Shown here piece after piece: positions 46,208 to 57,674 of a stretch of DNA of 64,000 bases. Positions within the stretch are counted from its first letter, which is position 1. Each line of letters begins with the position of its first letter. The position numbers and the translations under genes were made by a program. The notes below the pieces were generated by a model. That model made no database searches. It saw nothing but the letters and a program-made list of their open reading frames with translations, and was not told the DNA's origin. Source of the stretch: Miscanthus floridulus (lineage: Eukaryota > Streptophyta > Magnoliopsida > Poales > Poaceae); the NCBI RefSeq assembly GCF_019320115.1, contig NC_089598.1, positions 83,709,844-83,773,843 of the forward strand, in the 5' to 3' direction.

Positions 46208-49200
46208 TGTAACACCCTGGTGTTACGATCCGTTTTAGCGCCATGATTTAGGCCTCAGTAAAACTTTCGAAACGAGTTTTTGAAATTTTGATTTAAAATA
46301 TACGGGAAGCGATAAGCGAAGCTTGCGTAAATTAGTAAACCGTGTAAAAGTTACGACGGATGAACATGCTTCAAAGCAAAGTGTTGTTACGACTATATAT
46401 ATATATAAGAGTGCCTGAGTCAGAAGCACGTGGTCCTGTTTCTGAGTCAACCCGTGTCAATTTCGCCGCGCTGATCTTGTTTTGATGGAGTTGGCTGAGA
46501 CCGCTCGCGTCTCCTTGCCTGGCTCAGCTTGTCCCTACCTGCCGTGTCCTCTCGATTTCATGTCCCGTGCGCTCAGTGCAACTGAGGCCGGGTCACCTCC
46601 CTATCGGCATAATGTATCTCTGCAGTGCCCTGTGTTCTCCATCGAGTGAAGGCCTAATCCTCCATGTCCTGCTCTGCTGTGTTTGTCTCTATCGCCAATT
46701 GATTCTCCAAGCTGTGGCCTGCTGCCGTAGTTGCCTCGTATGCTCGTGTCCCCCTCTCCCTCCCTTTTCTCCGCCTTCTGGCCACCGTCGCTCGGCCATA
46801 GCGCAGGCGCACCAAGTCTACAGTCTCCCAACCATCGAGCCCACCGTTGCCTTGTTCCCCTCGCGCACGCGTGCCTCCGTGGTCGTGCCCGCCGACGCCC
46901 AGCGCCGCTCCACCGTAGAGCTCCACGCCGCCGTGCTGTGTCCCGCCCCTTTCCCTTTTCCCCTGCTGACCGCGCACCAGCGCCAGCCATGGCCAGCCAC
47001 CCACGCCGCGCTGGACTGCAGCCGCACTGCATCCGCGTCCCTCGGCCGCTGTCCCGTCCGCGCGCATCTCCACAGTCGCCGTGGTCCTATGCCGCATCCG
47101 AGCCTCACCACCCAGTACCCCGAAGCCGCGCGCGACCTCACCTCTCATTCGCTCCCCGCGCCCCTTTGCCGTGGAGCCGTTCCGCCCCCGCGTCGCGCGT
47201 CCTCGCTGTGGCCACGCCCGCTGTCAGGGCGCACCATGAGCACGCGCGAGTCCTCGCTGCCGAATCGCTCCACGCCACGCCTGGGACGTAGCACCGTGTA
47301 CTCGTGCTATTCCTTTCCTTTCCCAACTCCGTTGCGTCCGCTTGCTCCACGCCGCGCCACTCGTCCCTGCCGCCGCTGCTTCCATCTAGGAGGAGCCCGT
47401 GGAGTCTCTCCCAGCGGAGCACCAGCACTGGATTTAGGAGCTCGAGGAGAAGCTGCAGGTCGCCAACATCGCGGCCCTCATGGAGGCACTTTCCATGCGC
47501 ATGGCCGGGATGCGGGCGCTCGCCTGGCCGCCCCGCCTCCACGTCTCCTCCTTCACGCCGTAGGAGGCGGTGCGTTCGTCCCGTGGGAGCTCCGCCATGC
47601 ACCGGGCTCGGTCCGCCTGCTCGCCGCCAATAGTGTCATCCTCGCAACGCGCTGTTCTAGGGGCGTCCCGGAGGCGCAGGGCGGGAGGTTCCCAGGCGAG
47701 CTCCGCGCGGCTATTCATCCCAGTGGCAGACACCCCATCCCGGAGCTCGTCACTTGACTGCGCATGCGCGCTCAGCGCACGAAGACCGCACGGCGGAGGC
47801 GTCCGCACAGGTGTCTCGTATGGCGCCCCACGCCTCCCCCTTGGCGCCTTGCTTCGTGTGGGCGACGTCCGCGACGGCGCGGACATCCCATTCGTTGCTG
47901 AGCGCTCCACCGGTCTCGCCTGGCCGTGCGGTTGCTGTTCTCGGGTGCGGCCGGAGCCGTGGATGTTTCCGTGGGCCGCCCTGCGACGGCGCCGCCGTCG
48001 GCGAGCCGTTTTCGAGGCCGGCGGCTGGCCTCCTCAGTTCCTCTGTTCCGTGTGCTCTGTCCCTGGGAAGAAGGAAGGTGAGAAGGCGAGAAATCCAAGA
48101 AATAGAAATACGCAGGGTGTTTTCTGTGAAGTACTCGACTCATTTGAATAGTGCAAATCGGGTTCGGGCGACCGAACAAACGTAGAAGGGGTTTTCTACA
48201 AAAAAATGCGACGCGACTGGGCCGCTGCTGAGCGCTGGGCCGCGCGCCCGCCCTAGGCCGTTCGCGCCCGCCGGCCTCCGCTGGGCCGCCCGCGCTGTGA
48301 CCTGCACCTGGGCCGCTACCTGTGCTGGGCCGCTGCCCCGCTCTCGGCCGCTGGGCCGTTGGCCGCGCGCCCCGCCTGGGCCGTTGGCCGCGCGCCCCGC
48401 CTGGGCCATCGGCCGCGCGCGCACTGGGCCGGTCTACCGAGGATTGCAGCGCCTGGGCTACTCTTGCGCTGCTGGGCTGATAGGGCGTGGCCGCCGGCCT
48501 TCCAGTTTCTAATGTTTTGCTAATATATGTTTCTAGTTAACTTGTAAAATTGAGATAAAATTTTGTAAGTGTCTAAAAATAGTGAAACCAGTTTTGTTGA
48601 GTCCCTAAAATCATAACCTACCTACTAGTGTAATTCGTTAACATAGTTTGAGGATATTTTTAGGATCTATATAATTAAAATGGGATACTTAATATTGTAA
48701 AATATAAGCTTATAGGGATTGTTGTGATAAATTGGTAATATTATTGGATCTGAAATTTTTACAGTAGGTTCCTAGCAATATTAGGTACTCACCGTAGTTT
48801 TTGTAGTTCCAGAATAATTGGTTTGCTAGATGGATAATGAGGCCCTTTTCCGAATAAGGATTAAATCGATAGAATAAAATAAAGAAACAACTTAGGTTTA
48901 TATAACTAAAATAATTGTTGGGAAATACGCCTTATCCGACAATGGGTATATGTAGCCTAAGTACGGTCGTCGTTAAAACGAGCCCGTTAGCTTGATAGGC
49001 GTAAATTGTACTTTACGAGTCACGATTGCAGTTGATTAATTACATCTTTGCATTGCATCGCATGTATACCATATAGGTACGATGATGGATCAACGGATCA
49101 ATCGAAGGATGATTGGGAATCCGAAGATGATGCAATGGGCCTTCTATCCAGTTGATGGTGGATGATCTGAAGATGCAGACACTAACTTTTTAATATATCT

Positions 49201-50733
49201 TACCCAAACAAGCTTCAGTGCATAACCCTACTTTTCTGCAGTTTAAATTATATTTGTGCATTAAGTTTTAAGGAGTTGAATGAAACTCACTTGCATATAT
49301 ATCTTTATTCCTATGAGTCTTACTAGTATGACAGGATCGTGTAGAATGCTATGCTACAGGACTCCGGTAGAAGTCGAGTGATTGCCTGTCACTCGCGAGA
49401 GATAGGAAATATATTATTGGATTACTATCACTTGGAAAATATCAAAATAGTGGAAAGGAAAATAGTGACCGGGCAGGGATGTGGTTTGGGTATTGGTGGG
49501 TGTAAGAGGTTGTGTCGCTGTGGACGCGGGGCATAGCTTGATTACACTGTATTTCCTTGTCTGGTCGGTTAAGGACCGATCGTTGCATATGACTCTAGGC
49601 AGGTCACAGACTTATTATCCTGAGCACATACTTGTGTATGGGCGCTTGGAAGACTTGTTGCTCTTTTGTCGTGGATCCGGCTCTTTCCGAACCGACTGTC
49701 AGGGTTTATTTTTGGTGGAGGAGGTCCTTGCACTGCACTGAGTCCGGGACTCAGGGGTGGGGGCTTGGAGTCCCAGTTTGGACAAGGACCTGGACACCCG
49801 GGACATGAGAGTGATGGGTTGGTCCTGCTTGTGCCTGGGGTACAAGCGGAGCGTGTGTTTTCGGGGTACCCAGCTGGGGGCATTGATTCGCAAATCGCCG
49901 GGAGATCCGGTACGGCTTGTCTACGGTTTAGCATCGTACTAAGAACTGAAAGATGAAAGATGGAGGATGGACAAAGAAAATTTGATTGCTTAGCACCTGC
50001 TTGAAAGTAGCACGGGTGCTTACATAGAATGGTTAGTTAATAAACCAATGCGGCTATTAATAAAAATTGAATGTAAGGACGCACGCTTAGTAATGCTTCC
50101 TGCAATGCAATAAACCCACAAGCCAGATAGCCTTGCATATCCTTGGAGTCTTCTTTTCTTCTATCGGGTAAGTCTTGCTGAGTACAATTGAGTACTCAGG
50201 GTTTTATTCTCCCTGTTGCAGGTGACAGGCGGATGCTAGAGCTGACCTTTGTGTGTGGATACCTCCTGGTGGGCTCAGAGAGGATTTCCTTTACGCTGCG
50301 ATCGTAGTTGCTATTTATAACTCTCACCAAATACTTTTATAAATGAAAGTTTAATAATCTGTTGTCGTAGTTATATATCAATACTTTATCATGTCATTAA
50401 TAGATGTTTATTTCCGTTGTAACTCTGATCACATGTTTATATTCCGCTGTTTAATTAAATTATTCATAACTCTGATAATATGATTACATTCCGCTGTTAT
50501 ATTAATAAATATTATACTCTGATGTTGTATTAAAAGTGATGTAAGAAATGATTATGAATGATGTAAGCTTTATTCTCTCATTTGTGATCCTGATGGCAAA
50601 AATGTAGATTTTCGGGTTCTCCCCTGGGGTGTGCCCGACGGAACCGAGTAATTTAGTGTTTTCCCTTGAGTGCTTAGTGTCTAATGGAAGACAAGCACTC
50701 CTGTGATGCATTAAATTAGGCGGTTCTACCACA
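46208..50733 (+). mobile_element. Gypsy-type LTR (probably solo) inserted in gag
   Basis: Starts TGTAACACCCTGGTGTTACG and ends GCGGTTCTACCACA, the TGT...ACA termini common in long Ty3/gypsy LTRs of grasses. GACAA precedes and GACGC follows, so only three of five duplication bases agree. Its 4.5 kb contain no gag-pol motifs. A GC-rich block (46,560-48,490) opens long frames on both strands, including about 396 codons at 46567, but these are Arg/Pro-rich composition artefacts. Confidence 0.5.
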
Positions 50734-52880
50734 GACGCCATACACTATGGTCGGATATTTGTGCACTCCATGAGGGAACCAATAGTGAGCGTAAGGAACG
50801 CTATCATCTTGTTATGAAAAAGCTTAATTCATTTGAGATGTTTTATAAAGAAAGTGTTAATGAGATGTACTCACGCTTAAATGTTCTTGTAGAGTAAGTC
50901 AATGGGCTTGGACTCATACAAATGCAACCCTTCAATGTTGTAAGAAAAATCTTGAGTGTCCTTCCCATTAACAAATATGGGCATATTATGATCGTACTTC
51001 ATCAAAGTAATCTTTCCACCGCTACACCAACTCAAATATTAGGATAGATTAATGCACATGAGATGTATATGCATATCACACCATAAGATGGCTCTTCTTC
51101 CACTAAGAAAAAAGACTTGGCATTCAAGGCTAGCCAAGAGAAGAAGGGCAAAGCAAGATTTGAACATGAGAGCTTAAGTGATGATGAAATTGATGATGCA
51201 AGTCTTGCTCTCATGGTGAGAAGAACCGCGAAGATGCTTAAGAAGCTCAACAAGAACAGTGTCAAGTTTGACGGCAAGAAGAAGAAGTACTTCACTAGCA
51301 ATAGAAGGAAGCCAATCTCCGAGATGGATTGCTATAATTGTGGAGAACTTGGTCATCTAGCTCATCAATGCCCCAAGCCCAAGAAATACAAGTACAAGAA
51401 GTATAAGGGCAAGAAAGATGACTCAAGTGATGAAGATGATGATGAGAAGAAGAAATACAAGCCATACAAGAAGAAGGATGGCAAGAAGAAGGATTTTCAC
51501 AAGAAAAAGAAGAATGACAAGGCATACATCGTTGGTGATTGGCTCATGGATATTGATTCATCAAGTTGCTCATCCGATTATGAAAGTTAGAACGAGAAGG
51601 TGGCCGCTACTGTAATTGATTCTTCACTATCTTCACTGACACCACCGTTGTCATTCTCTACACACCTATGCCTTATGGCCAAGGGTGAACGAAAGGTACA
51701 AAATGATGATGATAGTAGTGGTGATGATCATGCTAGCAATGATGATAATGATAGTGATGATGAATTTGAATCACTTTCTTATGATGATCTTGTCAAGTTG
51801 CTAAATCAATATACTAAAATCATTAAAAAGACGAGCTAAAAATAAAAAGGTAGAGCTTGAGAATGATTCACTCTTAGCTAAATATGACATAGCGGAAAAA
51901 GCTAGTGTTGAGCTTAGAGAAGAAAATAAAATTATGTCATCCAAACTCAAGGAGCTCAAATCCTCTAAAAAGGAGCTTAAAGAAAAATATGATAAACTTG
52001 AGGGGATACATAATGAGCTCACCACTAGCTATAATATGCTAAAAGAAGAGTACACAAATCTCAAGGTTAATCATGATAATCTTGTTATCTCTCTTGAGTT
52101 ATTATCTAATGAGCCATATGATGCTACTAACCATGTTGTTAATATTGATATAGCTACATCATATGATGACTTAATTGTTGAGAGCATTAAGCAAGGATCT
52201 AGTGGCAAAGGCAAGAAAGTGGTTGATACCAACAACTATGATGAGTATGTCAAGCTCAAGCATGAGAATGAAAAGCTTAAGAAAGATCTTGAAAAGCTAT
52301 CAACCACCAACACTATTGTGATAGAGAACCTTGACCATGATTATGATATAGCTCTTGAGAATGAAAAGCTTAAAGAAGAGAACAAGAGACTCAAGATGGA
52401 GAAAAATCATGATGAACTTAGAGAGGAGAACAAGAGCTCAAATTAGAGAAAGAACATCTCAAGACTGGCTTGAGCAAGTTCACAAGAGGCCAATATCTCT
52501 AAAGTGAGCTACTCATGAACAACATTATGAAGATGGATAGAAGTGGTATTAGATATTTAGCAAATCAAGAGAAAAAGGCTCAAGCTCAACATCAACAACA
52601 ACACAAGTCAAAGCCAAAGCCAAAGAGCTGTTTTGAGTGTGGACAAGAAGGTCACTTTGCCCATAAGTGTCAAACTCCACCACCACAACCCTTGCCCAAG
52701 CATGCTAGATCCTTTGCTTTCAATGCTCATTACATGCTTAGAAAGGACTCTAGTAAAAAAATAAAAGTTATGTTCTTAGGATCTCCCAATAAGAATAGAC
52801 CTAAGAAAATTTAGGTTGCAAAGTCACTTGTAGAGAAATTCAAGGGCCCTCATCAAGTTTGGGTCCCTAAACAAGCTTGA
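50734..52880 (+). pseudogene. Gag, C-terminal part with two zinc knuckles and coiled coil
   Basis: Resumes at LWSDICALHEGTNSERKERY, then KKLNSFEMFYKESVNEMYSR with a stop soon after. The first CCHC knuckle is CYNCGELGHLAHQC (about 51330-51372), followed by a Lys/Asp-rich stretch. Next come an acidic segment, a coiled coil (51840-52446) and a second knuckle CFECGQEGHFAHKC (about 52629-52670). The gag-type end VWVPKQA stops at 52878-52880. Several stops and frame changes break it. Confidence 0.5.
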
Positions 52881-52917
52881 TCTCTTATGTGTAGGTGAAC
52901 TACAAGACCGATGTAAG

Positions 52918-55900
52918 TTATTAGGTAATTAATAGTGGTTGCACTCAACATATGATAAGTGATCCTCGTATGTTCACCTCACTAGATGAAGAAGTAGATG
53001 GTCAAGAAAGGATAACATTTGGTGATAATTCAAAGGGCAAGGTTCTAGAATTGGGCAAAATGGCAATATCAAATGATTATTCAATATCAAATGTCCTATA
53101 TGTTGCTTCATTGAGCTTCAACTTGCTATCTGTTGGTCAATTGTGTTATCTTGGCTTTCAATGCTTGTTTACCGAGAAGGAAGGGTTGTATCTAAGAAAG
53201 ATGATGATCAAGTTATATTTAAGGGATTTAGATACAACAATCTATATCTAGTGGCTTTCATCTCCGAAGATGCCAACTTGAAGACATGCCTATTCACCAA
53301 AACATAACTTGGGTGGCTATGGCATAGAAGACTTGCTCATGTTGGGATGAGCTCACTCTAGAAACTTATGAAGAATGAATTGGTAAGAGGATTGAAGGAT
53401 GTAAAATTTGAGAAGAATAAGCTTTGTAGTGCATGTCAAGCCGGCAAGCAAGTTGCAAATACTCATCCTACAAAAGCTTACATGTCAACAACAAGAGTGC
53501 TAGAGCTCCTTCACATGAACCTATTTAGATCAACAACTTACAACAGTTTGGGAGAAAATCTCTATTGTCTTGTGATTGTTGATGACTACTCTAGATATAC
53601 TTGGGTATTCTTTCTTCATGATAAGACCGAAGTGGCTTCATGTTTCAAAAAGTTTGCCAAGAGAGCATAAAATAAGTTTGAAGTGAAGCTCAAGAAGATA
53701 AGAAGTGACAATGGAAAGGAATTTGACAACACAAACATTGAAGCATATTATGATGAAGTTAGGATCAAGCATAAGGTCTCCGCAACATATACTCCTCAAC
53801 AAAATGGTGTAGTAGAGAGAAAGAACCGAACACTTATTATACTTGCAAAAACGATGTTTGATGATTACAATATACCCAAAGCTCTATGTGCGGAAGCTAT
53901 CAAAACCGTATGTTATGCATCCAACCGCCTATTTCTTTAAAAGTTTCTTGGCAAGATCCCTTATGAGTTGCTCAATAGAAAGAAGTCAGACGTATCATTC
54001 TTCTAGGTGTTTGGTTGTAAATGCTACATTAACAAAAAGCAGCAACACCTAGGAAAGTTTCAAAGATGTGATATTGACTTTCTTGTTGGTTACTCATCAA
54101 AGTCTAAAGCATATCGAGTATTTTATCATGCCACTGGCTTGGTTGAAGAAACATATGATGTGGAATTTGATGAATCTAACGGCTTCCAAGGAGCACATGA
54201 GAATCTTAATGATGTAGGTGATGAACCATTGAGGGAGGCCATGAAGAACATTCCGGTTGAAGACATCAAGCCCAAAGATGATAAAGATGATGTATAAGTG
54301 ATTGATCCACCTTCTTCGTCAAATGTGCCACAAGATGGTGATAAAGATAGGAGAGTAGAAAATGAAGATACTCATGTCTTTCATGATAAAATAGTGGCAC
54401 AAGCTCAAGATGTTGATGCTCCACAACCTCCCCCTCAAGTGGGTGATAGAAGAAATTCACCCCTACTACAAGCACATCCACAAGATCTCATCATAGGAAG
54501 TCCTTCAAATGGTGTAATGACTCGTTCTCAAAAACTTACTTCATTCATTGAACATCACTCTTTTGTCTCTTGTGTTGAACCTAAGAATGAAGAAGAAGCT
54601 CTTCAAGATTCAGATTAGATAAATGCCATACATGTAGAGTTGAACAACTTCACCCGCAATGAAGTTTGGACTCTTAAAGAGCAACCACAAGGTGCAAGAG
54701 TCATTGGAACAAAGTGGGTGTTCCACAACAAGCAAGATGATCAAGGCATTGTTGTGAGGAACAAGGCAAGACTAGTTGCAAAGGGGTTCTCTCAAGTTGA
54801 AGGGTTAGATTTTGGAGAGACCTTTGCACTGGTTGCAGGACTTGAAGCCATTCCTATCCTCCTTGCATATGCATCGCATCATGAAATAAAATTATATCAA
54901 ATGGATGTTAAAAGTGCATTTTAAATGGCTTCATAAATGAACTAGTCTATGTTGATCAACCTCCCGGGTTTAAAGACCCTAGATATCCTAATCATGTTTA
55001 TAGGTTGTCCAAGACGCTATATGGGCTCAAGCAAGCCCTAAGAGCTTGGTATGAACGCCTTCGGAACTTCCTCATTGAGAAGGGCTTCACCATTGGGAAG
55101 GTCGATACTATACTATTCACCAAGAAGCTTGATGGAGAAATCTTCATTTGTCAAGTATATGTTGATGATATCATATTTGGATCATCAAATGAAGATTATT
55201 GCAAAGAGTTTGGTGAATTGATGTCGAAGGAGTTCGATATGTCTATAATTGGAGAGCTTACATTCTTTCTTAGTTTTCAAGTCAAGCAAATGAAAGAGGG
55301 GATTTTCATCTCTCAAGAGAAGTATACCAAGGATCTTCTCAAGAGGTTTAATATGGATGAATGTAACCCAATCAAGACACCAATGCCATTTAATGGACAT
55401 CTTGACCTAGATGAGGGAGGTAAATCAGTTGATCAAACTCTCTACCGTTCTATGATTGGTAGTCTATTATACTTGACCGCATCTAGGCCCGACATCATGT
55501 TTAGTGTGTGTATGTGTGCTAGATTTCAAGCTAATCCTAAAGAAGCTCATTTGGTTGCCGTTAAAAGAATCCTTAGGTACCTTAAGCATACACCAAGCAT
55601 TGGTCTTTGGTATCCCAAAGGAGCTAGATTCCAACTAGTTGGCTATTCCGATTTGGATTATGTCGGTTGCAAAATTGATAGAAAAAGCACATCTGGAGGA
55701 TGCCATTTGCTTGGTAGATCACTAGTGTCTTGGTCTTCTAAGAAGCAAAATAGTGTGGCTTTATCCACCGCTGAAATGGAATACATTACCGCGGGTGCTT
55801 GTTGTGCACAAATACTTTACATGAAGCAAACTTTAATAGACTATGGTGTAGTTCTAGAAAAGGTACCTCTTTTTCTGACAATGAGAGCGCGGTAAAGCTT

Positions 55901-56116
55901 GCTAATAATCTTGTTCAACACTCTCACACCAAGCAAATAGATATCTGCCATCACTTTCTTAGAGATTATTTTGCTAAAAATGATATATCACTAGAAAGTG
56001 TAAGGACTGAGGATTAATTGGTGGATATCTTCACTAAACCGCTAGATGAGGCTACATTTTGTCGGTTAAGGAATGAGCTCAATGTGCTTGATTTTAGTAA
56101 CTTCACTAAAAAATGA
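52918..56116 (+). pseudogene. Copia pol: protease, integrase, reverse transcriptase, RNase H
   Basis: Protease: INSGCTQHM (about 52928), where the family has DSG, so the catalytic Asp is Asn. Integrase: zinc part HRRLAH...CSAC. The first catalytic position reads HMNLF instead of HMDLF; the later SDNGKEF and NGVVERKN are present. [24 protein letters not shown], then a one-base loss, YVDQPPGFKDP, LYGLKQALRAWYERL and YVDDIIFGSS (YVDD at 55158-55169). RNase H: YSDLDYVGCKIDRKSTSG and ALSTAEMEY, a frameshift near 55870, DNESAVKLANN, and the end FTKPLDEATFCRLRNELNVL to TGA at 56114-56116. At least eight in-frame stops occur, several being TAG. It is inactive. Confidence 0.5.
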
Positions 56117-57674
56117 GCTTGTGTTGTCCCTTGCATTACATTGTAATATACAACATGTTTAATTTTTGGTAATGCACTTAGGACTTATCTAACATGGTTA
56201 AGATAATCGCCGAAAAGCGTGTGAAGAAGCTTAACCTTAGATCAAACTTGATAAGCAACTAGAATTACTTTCAAGTATTGCATTGCATGTGCATGTGTGT
56301 TGCTTTGTCGTTTCTTTTCGGTTATCTTTTGAGCACTCGCTGTATTTGTCCACAAATAGGGAGAGCATTTGAAGCTTCCATTGATCATAAAACCCTATTG
56401 TGTGACCACATGTTGCTCCTCGGCCCTTTTATTGCATATTTTCTTAAAAAGAATTATAGCCTAAGAAAAAATATTTTGAAAAAATTGCGGGTTTGAGAGA
56501 GGTCACTCATATTTGTCTCAATTGGTGTTTATTTGGGTCTTATTGAAGTTGGGACTTGATTGTTAACAGGCAGCGCGAAGGAACATTGAAGATTCGCTGA
56601 AAAAGGGCGACCAGACGCTGCACTGGACTCTGCTTCCAGCGTTCGGTCAGTTCACAGGAGATGAACAGAAGCAGCACAGAAGTGACCGGACGCTGAAATA
56701 GGGCTCATCCTGTGTCCGGTGTGAAGGTGTCCCTGTGTTCGGTCAATCGAAGAAGTCGCTGTCAGCACCGACCGGACTTTGCGCGCGTCCGATCATGTGG
56801 GATCGGAGGTGTCCGGTCGTGACTTGAGGGGTTTTGGACCTCTCTGTAGTCGATCGGACTCTGGGTGCCAGCATCCGGTCGTTGCCACCGGTGCGTCCGG
56901 TCAGTTGAAATCGAGTAGATACAGATTTCTTTCCATTTCCTTTTTCTTATCCAACACGAGGGGTCAACATATATAATCTCCGTACACCATGCCGCTAGTT
57001 GCCCTAATCCCGCACCCACCGTGCCCATGTCGTCGCCTGCTTCACACTACCACGCAGCTGCGCCAGCGCCCGTTCCCTAGCCACGCCTCCGTCGTCGTGC
57101 TCGATCCACGCTCCCATGCCTGCGCGCTTGTGCCCTAGCCATGCATCCGGCGCTGCGCCCGCTCCGCGCTCCCATGCTCGACGCCCATGCCGCCACGCCA
57201 AGCGCAGCCAACCACGCCGTCGTGACGCCGCCGCGCTGCTCTGCTCCGTCGTGCACCCACGCCGCCATTTGTTCAAGCTCGCGCCTGCGCCGCCATCCAC
57301 TGCGCCACCACGTCTCCTCGACCGTCGCACCACTTCGTGCTGGAACGCTAACCCTAGCCTTTGTCGATCCCGATGGTGCCCCGTGATTCTCACCTTAGCT
57401 CAACGGTCGCCGGTTCATCGGATTTCATCAAGTAGCAAGCCATCGCTTCCAATTTCGCATCTACTGCTTGCTTCTTAGGGTTTCGCACCTCTAGATGAAT
57501 ATGGTAATTATTTATATATCCTATCTATTTTATCGTGTAGCGAGTCGGTGCTCTTGTGGTTGTCTTTGTAGTTGACAGTAAACTCAAGGCCAAGCCCACA
57601 AGTACGAATCGAGGCCAAGCCTCGTGAGTGTCATTTGGCATTATTAGTGGCAGTAATTCTCTTTAGCTACAGCA
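56117..57674. other. Spacer between pol and the 3' ORF
   Basis: Carries CCGGACGC/GCGTCCGG motifs at 56600-56910 like those in the LTR, then a GC-rich stretch (57000-57480) ending in a leader-like TTAGGGTTTCGCACC. No retrotransposon domain was seen. The GC-rich part could be captured host DNA. Confidence 0.5.

Noticed and set aside
46567..47757. A 396-codon + strand frame in GC-rich DNA
   Set aside because: It lies inside the gypsy-type LTR, reads Arg/Pro/Ser-rich text without motifs, and the other strand is open too; this is a composition artefact.
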